A stretch of 60,748 nucleotides of DNA, taken from positions 1-60,748 of the forward strand of contig JAFGHX010000309.1 in assembly GCA_016929905.1 (NCBI GenBank), read 5' to 3'. This DNA is from Kiritimatiellia bacterium. Its GTDB lineage: Bacteria; Verrucomicrobiota; Kiritimatiellia; JAFGHX01. Both the position numbers and the translations under genes were made by a program. Below, in pieces: positions 28,390 through 36,918 of the stretch. The stretch's first letter is position 1; the number at the start of each line of letters is the position of its first letter. The notes under the pieces are model-generated. The model searched no databases. It was not told the DNA's origin and saw only the letters and a list, made by a program, of their open reading frames with translations.

Positions 28390-29292
28390 ATGGCGAGAAC
28401 CCGGCGTCGGCTGCTGCAGGCGGCGGACTTCTTTAAGCAGACGGGAATGCCTTTGTATGTGCGGCGCATCGATGTGTCGCGTGGGGTTGCCCGACACGCG
28501 CATGGGTTCACCGAGCTGGTGGTGACGCTGGGCGGGCAGGGCGAGCACAGAACGGAGGACGAGCACTATTCCATCTCGGCGGGCGACACCTTCGTGATCC
28601 GGCCGGGCGAGGTTCACGAGTACGGGAAGGTCCGCCGGCTGGAGGTCGTCAACGTCATCTTCGACGCAGGGCGGATGGGGGTGCCGTCGGCGGATATCGG
28701 GCAGCTTCCGGGCTATCATGTGCTGTTTTCGCTGGAGCCGGAGTGGCGGCGCCGGCACCGGGCGCAGAGCCGGCTGAAGCTGCCGGCGGAGGCCTTGCGG
28801 CATGCGGAGGCGATGCTGCGCGGGCTGGAAACGGAACTGACGGCCCGGCGCGGCGGCTACCGGTTCATGGCGCGCGGGCTGTTCATGCAGTTGCTCGTCT
28901 TTCTCAGCCGGAGCTACTTGCGCATGCGCCAGCCGGAGTCGGTGGCGCTGCTGCGGATCGGGCGTGTCCTTGGCTTCATGGAGCAGCATTACGCCGAGCC
29001 CATGACGGTGCCGCAGCTTGTGGCCATGGCGCACATGTCGGAGAGCAGCCTGCTGCGCGCCTTTCGCAACGCGTTGGCCTCGACCCCGATCGCGTACCTC
29101 ATTCGTCTTCGGATCCGCAAGGCGGCCGGGCTGTTGGCCGACGAGAATGCACGTGTCACGGAGGCGGCCTACCGGGTCGGCTTCTCAGACAGCAACTACT
29201 TCTCGCGGCAGTTCCGCCGCGTGATGGGGATGAGCCCGCGGGCGTACAAACGGCGGGCTCGCGGCGACACGACTCACAGGCAGGCGCGATAG
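28390..29292 (+). CDS. AraC-family transcriptional regulator
   Basis: 300 aa. N-terminal cupin-like sensor domain (RHAHGFTELVVTLGGQGEH, HYSISAGDTFVIRPGEVHEYG), then two helix-turn-helix motifs at the C-terminus (MTVPQLVAMAHMSESSLLRAF and VTEAAYRVGFSDSNYFSRQF) ending FRRVMGMSPRAYKRR, the AraC signature. Probably senses a sugar and activates neighbouring genes, most likely the divergent URO-D-like gene. The frame is open far upstream, but that part is antisense to the neighbour; ATG 28390 with GGAGGGG is the credible start. Confidence 0.92.
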   Translation: MARTRRRLLQAADFFKQTGMPLYVRRIDVSRGVARHAHGFTELVVTLGGQGEHRTEDEHYSISAGDTFVIRPGEVHEYGKVRRLEVVNVIFDAGRMGVPSADIGQLPGYHVLFSLEPEWRRRHRAQSRLKLPAEALRHAEAMLRGLETELTARRGGYRFMARGLFMQLLVFLSRSYLRMRQPESVALLRIGRVLGFMEQHYAEPMTVPQLVAMAHMSESSLLRAFRNALASTPIAYLIRLRIRKAAGLLADENARVTEAAYRVGFSDSNYFSRQFRRVMGMSPRAYKRRARGDTTHRQAR

Positions 29293-30449
29293 ATGTTGAG
29301 CACATCCGACTTGCGAAGCGGGCGGATGTTCGGGATGACGGCGCCTGGAAAGATCTGAACGGCCAGTTGCGCGGCCTTCTCCAATCGGTCCGCGGTGACG
29401 CCGATGTGCGAAAGCTTCACCCGCAGCCCCGTCTGTTTCATCCACGCCTCGAGCGCCTCGATTCCCTGGCGGGCGGCTTTCGCGTCGTCGGGCTCGCGCA
29501 CGTCGAACACGTTCCGGCCCATGCGCGCGGCCATACGGCAGTCTTGCCCGCAGTTGTAGCGCAGTGTTTCGGGCAGCAAGGCGGCGAGCCCGAGTCCGTG
29601 CGTGACGTTGAACACGCCGCTGAGCGGGTGCTCCATCATGTGCAGGGGCGCGGATCCGTCCTGGCCCATGGCGAGCCCCATCATCGCGTAGGAACTGGCC
29701 AGCGCGAGATCGTTGCGCGCGCCCACATCGTGCCCGTCGCGGAGCGCGTTCGGCAACGCCTCCACGACGGTCCTGAAGATGGACTCCGACAGGCGGTCCT
29801 GCAGCGGGGTGTCGAAGTTCTTCTGGGACCAGTACGCCTCCATCGCGTGGCAGACGATGTCGAGCCCGCCGGCCGCCGTCGCCTCGGCCGGGAGCGTCAG
29901 GGTCAGTTCCGGATCCACGACGGACAAGGCCGGGACCAGGGCCTCGTGCTTGATCGCCAGTTTCTCGTCCGTGTCGGTGTTGGTGATCACCGCGTTGCCG
30001 TTCGCCTCCGAGCCCGTTGCGGCGAAGGTGGAGACGCAGACCAGCGGCAGCGCGTCCGTGAACGGCTTCTGCTCGGCGTCGCGCCGCATGTAGTCCCAGC
30101 ATCTGCCCGGGTTTCGGCCGAGGCAGGCGACGAGCTTCGCTGCGTCCATCACGCTGCCGCCGCCAAGCGCCAGCACGAAGTCGCATGCTTCGGCCTCGCG
30201 CGCGGCGGCGGCGCGATCGACCGTCTTCGCGCTCGGGTTGGGCTCGACCCCCTCGAACAGCACCCAGCGGACCTTGTGCGCGTCGAGTTGCTGTATGACG
30301 CGCGCCAGGTATCCGTTGCGGACGACGGATCCGCCGCCGATCATGAGCAGGCAGTTTTCCCCGATTCCCGTCACGGCGGGGCCCAGGTTCTCGAGTTGGC
30401 CCGGCCCGAACAGGATTCTCACGGGCCGATACCAGGTGTAGTTCTGCAT
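29274..30449 (-). CDS. Iron-containing alcohol dehydrogenase
   Basis: 391 aa. Group III (Fe-ADH) family: N-terminal nucleotide-binding domain with ALGGGSVMDAAKLVA (GGGSxxD, NAD(P) binding) and CVSTFAATGSEANGNAVI. The metal-binding C-terminal part has GLDIVCHAMEAYWS and MMEHPLSGVFNVTHGLGLAALLPE, with the His residues that hold Fe or Zn. Resembles butanol/lactaldehyde dehydrogenase types. GGAGG lies 7 nt upstream of the ATG. Its end overlaps the AraC gene by 19 bp. Confidence 0.93.
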   Translation of the reverse strand: MQNYTWYRPVRILFGPGQLENLGPAVTGIGENCLLMIGGGSVVRNGYLARVIQQLDAHKVRWVLFEGVEPNPSAKTVDRAAAAREAEACDFVLALGGGSVMDAAKLVACLGRNPGRCWDYMRRDAEQKPFTDALPLVCVSTFAATGSEANGNAVITNTDTDEKLAIKHEALVPALSVVDPELTLTLPAEATAAGGLDIVCHAMEAYWSQKNFDTPLQDRLSESIFRTVVEALPNALRDGHDVGARNDLALASSYAMMGLAMGQDGSAPLHMMEHPLSGVFNVTHGLGLAALLPETLRYNCGQDCRMAARMGRNVFDVREPDDAKAARQGIEALEAWMKQTGLRVKLSHIGVTADRLEKAAQLAVQIFPGAVIPNIRPLRKSDVLNIYRACL

Positions 30450-30605
30450 CGATGGCCTCCGGTTTCGGATTTCGTGCGTCTGGACGCTGACACGATTCCA
30501 CAGTCCCGCGCACGGGTCAAGCGGGGAACCTGCAAATTCCGCTTGCAGGCTCGCCCGTAGCCGTGATATTGCGGCGGAGGATTCGTCTGCCGGGGAGGGT
30601 GGAAT

Positions 30606-31154
30606 ATGAAAAGAAGTGTTCGGGCGCCTGTCCTTCTGCTCGTTGGCCTGTGCGCCGGCGTGTTGCGGGCAAAGGATTTCTTCCCCGTCATTCAAGACGC
30701 AAAGGATGCCACGCGGGTTGTCGTGGCGGGGATGGTCCTGGGCGAAGATATCGGGGACACCCGCGCGCGCTTTGCGGCGAAGCAGCAGAAGCCGGTGCTG
30801 GATACCGAGGCCGTTCTCGAGTATGAGGGCGCGCCGGTGGCCGACGAGCCAATCGGTTCGGTTCGCCTCTATGTTCACCAATACCGCCTTTACAAGATCG
30901 TGTTCACCTGCGCGGCGGGGCGCGAAGCGGCGCCGGCGGCATACGCGCGCCTCCGACAAGCGTTCAGCGCACGCTACGGCACGCCGGACCACGCGCCCGA
31001 ACCGACCGGTACGTTTGAGGAAGTCGAGTGGAACAAACTCGCCGACGGCGATCTGAAGCTGACCGTCATGTGGAAGGAAGACCCCGGCCACACGACGATC
31101 ACCTACCTGTACATGCCGGTCTATCAGGAGCGGTTGAAGGATCTGACGAAATAG
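30606..31154 (+). CDS. Secreted protein of unknown function
   Basis: 182 aa with a signal peptide (APVLLLVGLCAGVLRA). The mature domain is alpha/beta (VVVAGMVLGEDIGDTRARFAAKQ, GSVRLYVHQYRLYKIVFTC, YARLRQAFSARYGTPDHA). The final part resembles small extracytoplasmic domains with an RYGxP motif. Placed 10 nt before a lipoprotein gene in the same direction. No function assigned. Confidence 0.65.
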   Translation: MKRSVRAPVLLLVGLCAGVLRAKDFFPVIQDAKDATRVVVAGMVLGEDIGDTRARFAAKQQKPVLDTEAVLEYEGAPVADEPIGSVRLYVHQYRLYKIVFTCAAGREAAPAAYARLRQAFSARYGTPDHAPEPTGTFEEVEWNKLADGDLKLTVMWKEDPGHTTITYLYMPVYQERLKDLTK

Positions 31155-31164
31155 GGGCGTACGC

Positions 31165-32277
31165 ATGCGACGGGCAGCATCTGGCGGCTTTCGGGTCAAG
31201 CTACACCGCCTCGAACTCCCGGCTTTGCTCGTGAGCTGTGCGCTGCTGGCCGGGTGCGCGTCGCCGGACGCACGCCGAAGCCCCGCGCGGGGCCTGCTCA
31301 TTCTGCGTAACGCCAAGGTGGTTGTCGGAATCCTCCCCGAGGTCGGCGGGCGAGTGGTCCTGCTCAAAAGGCCGGCCGGTCACAACGTGCTCAAGTCCGA
31401 TTCGGCCCTCTGGAACGAGCGGCGGGCGCAACGGCCTGTCGCTACGCCGGATGCGGGTTGGAAGGCCTACGACGGACAGATCGTCTGGGTCGGCCCCCAG
31501 TCCGCGTGGTGGACGGATCAGGACGCCAATCCGAAGCGCCGGGAACAGAAGGCCGGCTGGCCGCCGGACCCCTATCTGGTCTACGGGCAATTCGAGGTCG
31601 TGGAGCGCACGGAGACATCGGTCAGGCTGGTCGGGCCCGAGAGCCCGGTGACCGGCGTGCAGTTGACCAAGGAAATACGGCTCGAGCCGGACGGACGCGT
31701 GCGGTACAGTGTCTCGGGCCGGAACAGCCGGGACCGCGCCATCGCGCGTGACCTTTGGCCGAATTTGCGGATGAGCGGGTTCGACAGGTGTTACGTCCCG
31801 GTCGCGGGCCCCGACGCGGTCCGGGTGGAAGGGCCCACCGCCGCGCAGAAGAACAGAGTGACGGTGGCACATCGCCTCGTCGAGGGCTTCTTCACCTTTG
31901 CGCCCGAACTCCCGAATGCGGGCAAGAGCTGGCAGATGGCCAAGGCGTTCATTCAGCCGAATGCCGGCCTGATGGCCGGCTTCACCGCAGAAGACGCGCT
32001 TCTGATCCGGTTCTCGCCCGTCCCGAAAGACCGGATTCATCCCGACCAGGGCCAAATCGAGATATTCAATTCCGTACGCAATCGCGACGGGGAAGTGACC
32101 AGCCTGCTGGAACTGGAGATGCACAGCCCGTTCCGCTCGCTGGCCCCCGGCGAGACGATCACCGTGCAGCAGATCTGGGAGGTCATCCCGTATTATGGGC
32201 GGCAGAGCGATCGGGCACGCACGGCGTTCCTGCGGGACTGCCTCGCGGCCGGCCCGAAGGAAGACGGGGCGCCGTAG
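31165..32277 (+). CDS. DUF4380-like lipoprotein
   Basis: 370 aa. Lipobox LLAGC near residue 31 after a hydrophobic signal. The body is a beta-rich, aldose-epimerase-like fold (ILPEVGGRVVLLKRPAGHNVLKSD, VWVGPQSAWW, VQLTKEIRLEPDGRVRYSVSGRN, PGETITVQQIWEVIPY) as in DUF4380 proteins, common in PVC and Bacteroidetes polysaccharide clusters. Likely binds carbohydrate at the cell envelope; no enzymatic activity is evident. Confidence 0.75.
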   Translation: MRRAASGGFRVKLHRLELPALLVSCALLAGCASPDARRSPARGLLILRNAKVVVGILPEVGGRVVLLKRPAGHNVLKSDSALWNERRAQRPVATPDAGWKAYDGQIVWVGPQSAWWTDQDANPKRREQKAGWPPDPYLVYGQFEVVERTETSVRLVGPESPVTGVQLTKEIRLEPDGRVRYSVSGRNSRDRAIARDLWPNLRMSGFDRCYVPVAGPDAVRVEGPTAAQKNRVTVAHRLVEGFFTFAPELPNAGKSWQMAKAFIQPNAGLMAGFTAEDALLIRFSPVPKDRIHPDQGQIEIFNSVRNRDGEVTSLLELEMHSPFRSLAPGETITVQQIWEVIPYYGRQSDRARTAFLRDCLAAGPKEDGAP

Positions 32278-32314
32278 AGCGGACCGCACAATGCCGGCAG
32301 GGCGCGAAAGGGCT

Positions 32315-32358
32315 CGACAAGGCTTGCGACAAAGTTTACGACAGAGCTTACGACAGAG
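32315..32358. repeat. 12-nt tandem repeat (CGACAAAGTTTA type)
   Basis: Units CGACAAGGCTTG, CGACAAAGTTTA, CGACAGAGCTTA and partial CGACAGAG lie in a row just before the isomerase gene. Period (12) and the RRRYTTR half are shared with the repeat at 15.67 kb. Confidence 0.8.
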
Positions 32359-32393
32359 GGGCGAACAGGGCAGGCACGAGGGGAGCAAGACCG

Positions 32394-33245
32394 ATGAAAC
32401 TGGGAGCGGGTACGTTCGCGTGGGCGCGGGCGGGGCTGGACATGACGACAGCCCTGCAGGAAATAGCCGGATTGGGGATCCGCTACGTCGATGTGTTGGG
32501 CGCTATGCACGGACATCCCCTCCAGCTTGGCCGGATCCAGAAGAAAGCCATCAGGAAACACCTGGACGATTTCGGCCTGACCGCCTCCAGCCTGCTCGCC
32601 GTGGACAAAGCCGTGAATATTGCCATGGATGACAAGCACGGGCGCGACGATGTTCGGGACTATTTCAAGGCGAGCATGGAGTTCGCGAACGAGCTGGGCC
32701 TCAAGCAGGTTCTCGTGAAACCGGGCGATAAGAGCATCGACCTGCCCAACAGCAAGGCGTGGGCCAACGCCGTAGCGTTCAGCCTGGAGCTGGCTGAGAT
32801 GTTCGGGGAAGCCGGGCTGCACCTGACCTATGAACTCGAATGGAGGACCTGCGGGCTGGTCCAGACGGTCGAACAGATGGAGACGATGCTCGCGGATGTC
32901 GACATGCCCAACGTCTGGGCAAACGTGGATCTCGGCCATGCCGCGCTCGCCCGGGAAGGCGTGGAGGATTTGGCGCGGATCGCCGACCGTACCATCCACC
33001 TGCATCTCAGCGACAACGACACCTTCCTGCATACCAACGACATCCCGGGTACCGCCGCTGTGCCGTTTGCCCGCTACATCCGGGCGATCGCGCCGCGCGC
33101 CGAGGACGCGTGCCGCGAAATCGGCGAGACACTCGTCGCCGGGATCGAGATCGAACTGGACGAGGGGGATACACGCCAGCCCGCCGATATCGTGCGCCAG
33201 GCTAAAGACTGGATCCTGGCCAATGTGCCCGAGGTCGAGCTGTAG
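32394..33245 (+). CDS. Sugar phosphate isomerase/epimerase (xylose isomerase-like TIM barrel)
   Basis: 283 aa. AP-endonuclease-2/xylose-isomerase-like TIM barrel: KLGAGTFAWARAGLDM, the metal-ligand Glu in LTYELEWRT, Asp/His in WANVDLGHAALA, His in LHLSDND and Glu in GIEIELDEGD. These enzymes isomerise or epimerise sugars, sometimes inositol derivatives. GGGGAG precedes the start. A larger open frame to 31755 overlaps the lipoprotein gene and is not protein-like. Co-directional with the sulfatase downstream. Confidence 0.85.
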   Translation: MKLGAGTFAWARAGLDMTTALQEIAGLGIRYVDVLGAMHGHPLQLGRIQKKAIRKHLDDFGLTASSLLAVDKAVNIAMDDKHGRDDVRDYFKASMEFANELGLKQVLVKPGDKSIDLPNSKAWANAVAFSLELAEMFGEAGLHLTYELEWRTCGLVQTVEQMETMLADVDMPNVWANVDLGHAALAREGVEDLARIADRTIHLHLSDNDTFLHTNDIPGTAAVPFARYIRAIAPRAEDACREIGETLVAGIEIELDEGDTRQPADIVRQAKDWILANVPEVEL

Positions 33246-33399
33246 CGGATCGGCAGACGGGGGGGCGCGGCTTCTCGTGCTCCTCGTTCGACTCCGTTAT
33301 GTCCGGCACATCCCTACACGCCGGGGCGCAGAAAACCCGCGTTAGGTTCTTCGCCGCCAAGTCCTCTATCTGTAGAGTGTTACAGAGGGGGCCTGTTCA

Positions 33400-34866
33400 A
33401 TGAAAGAAAGACCCAATGTCCTGTTTGTCCTCTCCGACCAGCACAATGCGAAAGTGCTCGGCCACAAGGGGCATCCGGACGTGAAGACGCCGGCCCTCGA
33501 CCGGCTTGCGGCCGAAGGGGTACGGTTCGACAACGCGATTTGCCAGAACCCGATCTGTACCCCCAGTCGCGTGTCGTTCTGGTCCGGGCAGTACTGCCAC
33601 AACCACGGTTACTACGGGCTGGACGGGCCCAATCCGGGCGGATTGCCCAGTATGCTCGGCCATTTCCGGCGGGCCGGTTACGTGACCGGCGCGGCTGGCA
33701 AACTGCACCTGCCCGAATACTGGGGCACGGACGATTGCGACTTGCGCAGCGGCAAAGACCCGTACTTCGAACACCTCGCCCGTAAGGGCCTCAAGTCGGA
33801 CCCGCCGGTCGGCCATGACGGCTGCGCCTCAACGCTCCGCTACGAAGACAGCAGCGAAGGGTGGTATGCGCGCCAGACCGTCGCCATGCTCGATCAGGCC
33901 GGCAAGACCCAGCAGCCCTTCTTCCTCTATTGCGGGTTCATCCACCCGCACAGCCCCTACGTGCCCAGCGAACCGTTCTGGTCGATGTATGACGAGCAAC
34001 AGCTGGCGCTGCCCCCGAACAGCGGCTACGACATGGAACTGAAGGCGCCGCACATGCGGCGCATGGCCGCCGCGTTCAGGACGGGCGACTGGACGAAACT
34101 CGAACCCCGGACCTTTGAGGCGGGCCGCCGCCGTAAGCTGCGCGGCTACCTCGGCAACGTCAGCCAGGTGGACCACGCGCTGGGCCAGATCCTCGAGGCG
34201 CTGAAGGCGCGTGGACTCGATGAGAATACGATCGTGGTCTACAGCACCGACCACGGCGATTATGCCTGCGAGCACGACCTGATGGAAAAGGCGCCCGGCA
34301 TTTGCGCCGACGCCATTACCCGCATTCCCTTCATCTGGCGTTGGCCCGGCCGGTTCAAGAGCGGACATGTCGCCGGCGAGATCGTCGAGACCGTGGACGT
34401 GTCCGCAACCCTCTGTGCGCTGGCGGGCGTCGAACCGTTGCAGACGAGCGACGGTAAAGACATCTCGCACCTGCTCCGCGGCGAACACGGCGCCGTGCAC
34501 GAGATCGGCGTCACCGAGTTCGCGTGGAGTAAAAGCGTGCGGAAGGGCCGCTACCGATGCGTGTACTACCCCAAAGCCATGTTCGCCGAGGCGTACCCCG
34601 GCGGTTTCGGCGAACTCTATGACCTGGAGGCCGACCCCTGGGAAATGCGGAATCTGTATTTCGAGGCCGACTGCGTACACCTCGTCCGTGAGCTTCGCGT
34701 AGACTTGTTGGACTGGCTCGTCACCACGACGCGGGTGAAGACCGTTCTGCCACCCCGCACCTTCTCCGGGCCGCAGGCCCGGACCCGGTTCAAACACACC
34801 ACCAATCCCGACGGCAAAATCCATCCCGACCGCATCCGCGGCCTGAGCGGGCAGAACTACGTCTGA
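33400..34866 (+). CDS. Type I sulfatase (formylglycine-dependent)
   Basis: 488 aa, no signal peptide seen. RPNVLFVLSDQHN carries the metal-binding Asp. The activation motif CTPSRVSFWSG (CxPSR) holds the Cys oxidised to formylglycine by a sulfatase-modifying enzyme. GAAGKLHLPEYWG has the second signature Lys/His, and YSTDHGDYACEHDLMEKA the metal-binding Asp-His. It hydrolyses sulfate esters, probably on sulfated sugars; specificity unknown. AGAGGGGG precedes the start. Confidence 0.93.
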   Translation: MKERPNVLFVLSDQHNAKVLGHKGHPDVKTPALDRLAAEGVRFDNAICQNPICTPSRVSFWSGQYCHNHGYYGLDGPNPGGLPSMLGHFRRAGYVTGAAGKLHLPEYWGTDDCDLRSGKDPYFEHLARKGLKSDPPVGHDGCASTLRYEDSSEGWYARQTVAMLDQAGKTQQPFFLYCGFIHPHSPYVPSEPFWSMYDEQQLALPPNSGYDMELKAPHMRRMAAAFRTGDWTKLEPRTFEAGRRRKLRGYLGNVSQVDHALGQILEALKARGLDENTIVVYSTDHGDYACEHDLMEKAPGICADAITRIPFIWRWPGRFKSGHVAGEIVETVDVSATLCALAGVEPLQTSDGKDISHLLRGEHGAVHEIGVTEFAWSKSVRKGRYRCVYYPKAMFAEAYPGGFGELYDLEADPWEMRNLYFEADCVHLVRELRVDLLDWLVTTTRVKTVLPPRTFSGPQARTRFKHTTNPDGKIHPDRIRGLSGQNYV

Positions 34867-35088
34867 CCAATGGGACTGTCAACGCGTAGGTTGAACCCTG
34901 GGCGGAACTCAGCCCGCCTGCGCTCAGAAGCCTCCGGTGTCCCCCGCGCCACGACGGCGAGACAAGACACCGGGGCTACCCGGAGTCGCGCTCTCGATAC
35001 GGCCTCGATCCGTCGTACCCCTACGAACCCCGCGCCGACACGCTCGGAGCACGGCCTGCGCGAGCGGCGGCAGCCCGGTTTCCGGCAC
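34867..35088. other. Spacer without recognised gene
   Basis: About 220 nt. It contains a weak inverted repeat (CCGGTGTC ... GACACCGG, about 34937-34976) and no coding signal. Promoter elements for the aldolase begin at 35089. Confidence 0.4.
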
Positions 35089-35116
35089 TTGACAAACGGA
35101 TAAAATATGTTATGCT
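35089..35116 (+). promoter_or_regulatory. Promoter of aldolase gene
   Basis: TTGACA (35089-35094), 16-nt spacer, TATGCT (35111-35116). The operator at 35124 covers the predicted start of transcription. Confidence 0.75.
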
Positions 35117-35123
35117 ATGCTAT

Positions 35124-35136
35124 CTGTATGATACAG
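35124..35136. promoter_or_regulatory. Operator palindrome CTGTATGATACAG
   Basis: Perfect 13-bp palindrome around a central G, 7 nt downstream of the -10. Core GTATGATAC is shared with operators at 37997 and 39763 and, with one change, 39652. The presumed binder is the GntR-LacI regulator encoded at 36919-37965. Confidence 0.75.
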
Positions 35137-35156
35137 AAAGGGAAACGGAGGTGGGT

Positions 35157-36068
35157 ATGGTCAGGAGCGAGGATATTGGCGGAGCGACAGGCGGCGTGCC
35201 CCAATTGGGTCTGTGCATGATGTATCCGGCGCCCGGAATCATCGAGGCGATCGGGCCCGACTGGGACTGGATTTGGATCGACGGTCAGCATGGGGAATTG
35301 GGGTATGGCGACGTGCTCGGCATGGTGCGGGCCGCGAATCTGATCGAGCGCCCGGCCATTGTCCGGGTGGCCTCCCATGACTACGGTGCCATCGGCCGTG
35401 CGCTGGACACGGGGGCCGACGGCGTCATTCTCCCGATGGTCGACACTCCAAAGCAGGCGGAGGCGGCGGTGAAGGCCGCCAAATTCCCGCCGATCGGCCA
35501 GCGTTCCTACGGAGGCAGGCGACCGGTGGACCTGCACGGCCGGGACTACACCGGCACGGCAAACGAGGACACGTTGTTGATTGTCCAGATCGAGACTCCG
35601 GAAGCGCTGGTGAACGCGGAAGCGATTGCGGCGGTTCCAGGCGTTGACGCGCTCTTTCTGGGGCCCGACGACCTCATGCTGCGGCGCGGCCATCCGATGG
35701 CCATGCCGAAGCCGAAGGACGTTCTGGCTGCCGACATGCAGAGCGTGGTGGCGGCCTGCGCGCGGCACGGCAAGCTGGCCGTCACCGTCGGCATCGGTGC
35801 CGACATGTTTGAGCTGTGTCTGAGAGCGGGGTTTCACTTGATCGTGGCCGGCGGCGACGTGTTCTTTCTTGCTGACGGCTCGCGCTGCGCCGCCGCGGCC
35901 GCACGCCGTGCTGCGGCCGGCACGACGGCGGCGGCGGCCTGCGTACCGGCGGGAAAGGTGGCCGGGCGTTTCAGCCCAGGTTGGCGAGCAGGACGATCGC
36001 CAGCGCCGCCGCCACGCCCAGCATCTGCCGGGGCCGAATGCGTTCGGCCCACACCTGCCAGCCGATGA
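35157..36068 (+). CDS. HpcH/HpaI-family aldolase
   Basis: 303 aa from ATG 35157 (GGAGG five bases upstream). A class II TIM-barrel aldolase of the HpcH/HpaI type, which splits 2-keto-3-deoxy sugar acids or similar. Motifs: WIWIDGQHGELGYGD, PAIVRVASHDYGAIGRALDTGADGVILPMV (substrate Arg and metal region), LIVQIETPEALVNAEAIAAVPGVDALFLGPDDL (metal-binding Glu and Asp). The family normally ends near GGDVFFLADGSR, at about residue 245. Here about 55 extra Ala/Arg/Pro-rich residues run on, the last ~33 antisense to the EamA gene, so the stop may have been lost. Confidence 0.88.
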   Translation: MVRSEDIGGATGGVPQLGLCMMYPAPGIIEAIGPDWDWIWIDGQHGELGYGDVLGMVRAANLIERPAIVRVASHDYGAIGRALDTGADGVILPMVDTPKQAEAAVKAAKFPPIGQRSYGGRRPVDLHGRDYTGTANEDTLLIVQIETPEALVNAEAIAAVPGVDALFLGPDDLMLRRGHPMAMPKPKDVLAADMQSVVAACARHGKLAVTVGIGADMFELCLRAGFHLIVAGGDVFFLADGSRCAAAAARRAAAGTTAAAACVPAGKVAGRFSPGWRAGRSPAPPPRPASAGAECVRPTPASR

Positions 36069-36816
36069 ACAGGTTCAGCATGATGCGCACGCAGTTGGCG
36101 GTAGGGTAGACCACGATCGTCAGCAATACGCCCAGGGCCAGCAGGAGGAACAGCGTGGCCAATACGTTGAGCAGGCCGACGAAGACACCGATCCGCATAT
36201 CGGCTGCCTTTGGGCGTACGCCACGGCGCAGAAGACAGAGCCCTGAGCAGACGGCCGCAGCGGTGAACAGGCACGTCTGATACAGAAGGGGGGCCGCCCC
36301 CGCGCCGCGCAGACTGGCGGCCCGATGGACCGTCCCGATCAGGCCGGCGGCGAGAAAGTTGGCGCCCAGCACCCCCTCGGCCTTGAACGACCAGCGGACG
36401 TCCCGGCCGTGATCGGGCCGGATCAGCAGCATCGTCGCGGGTATCAAGGCCACCGCGAGCCATTGCCCAACCGAAATCGGCTCGGACCACAGAACCCAGG
36501 CCACAAGAATCGGGATCACCATGCCCATGCTCGCCACCGCCGTCGTCAACCCCACTCCCACGACCCGGTACGACCCGAGCAGGATCATCATGTGAAGCAC
36601 ATACAAGCAGCCGTTCAGCACGCCGTAGCGGATCAACTCGTGGCTGTGTCCCTCGGCGCCGAAGCGCCAGATGAACAACGCGGCCGCCGAGAACAGCGCC
36701 GCCCCGGCGTAGTTGGCCGCGACCACCGCCGGCAGGTTCATCTTCCGCACCTGAGCGTACCGCATCCCCTGCAGAAAACCGACAACGCTGAGGATGTGCA
36801 GCACCAGGAAGATCAT
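35971..36816 (-). CDS. EamA/DMT-family transporter
   Basis: 281 aa from MIFLVLHILSVVGF. About ten membrane helices in two repeats (VVGVGLTTAVASMGMVIPILVAWVLWSEPIS and LGVLLTIVVYPTANCVRIMLNLFIGWQVWAERI are the ends of each half). Probably imports or exports the metabolite handled by the neighbouring aldolase and dehydrogenases. Its 3' end overlaps the aldolase tail by 98 bp. It lies just downstream of the repressor gene on the same strand. Confidence 0.85.
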   Translation of the reverse strand: MIFLVLHILSVVGFLQGMRYAQVRKMNLPAVVAANYAGAALFSAAALFIWRFGAEGHSHELIRYGVLNGCLYVLHMMILLGSYRVVGVGLTTAVASMGMVIPILVAWVLWSEPISVGQWLAVALIPATMLLIRPDHGRDVRWSFKAEGVLGANFLAAGLIGTVHRAASLRGAGAAPLLYQTCLFTAAAVCSGLCLLRRGVRPKAADMRIGVFVGLLNVLATLFLLLALGVLLTIVVYPTANCVRIMLNLFIGWQVWAERIRPRQMLGVAAALAIVLLANLG

Positions 36817-36863
36817 CGTGCGTAGCGCGTATTCAGTAATGTGTCGGGGGAATCGCCATCCGA

Positions 36864-36900
36864 GGTCCGTGCAAGTCCGTGTCCGTCCGTGTTCCGTGCC
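36864..36900. repeat. TCCGTG-based short repeat
   Basis: Closely spaced TCCGTG units (TCCGTGCAAG, TCCGTG, TCCGTCCGTG, TTCCGTG) fill the spacer between the transporter and repressor genes. Confidence 0.65.
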
Positions 36901-36918
36901 CCGAGACCGGCTCACCGC

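Noticed and set aside
30450..31367. Long N-terminal extension of the Fe-ADH frame
   Set aside because: Opposite two plausible secreted-protein genes; family homology begins exactly at 30449.
32310..32393. Coding extension of the isomerase through the 12-nt repeat (KACDKVYDRAYDRG)
   Set aside because: Repeat translation is in frame but upstream of a good ribosome-binding site and start at 32394; the family begins there.
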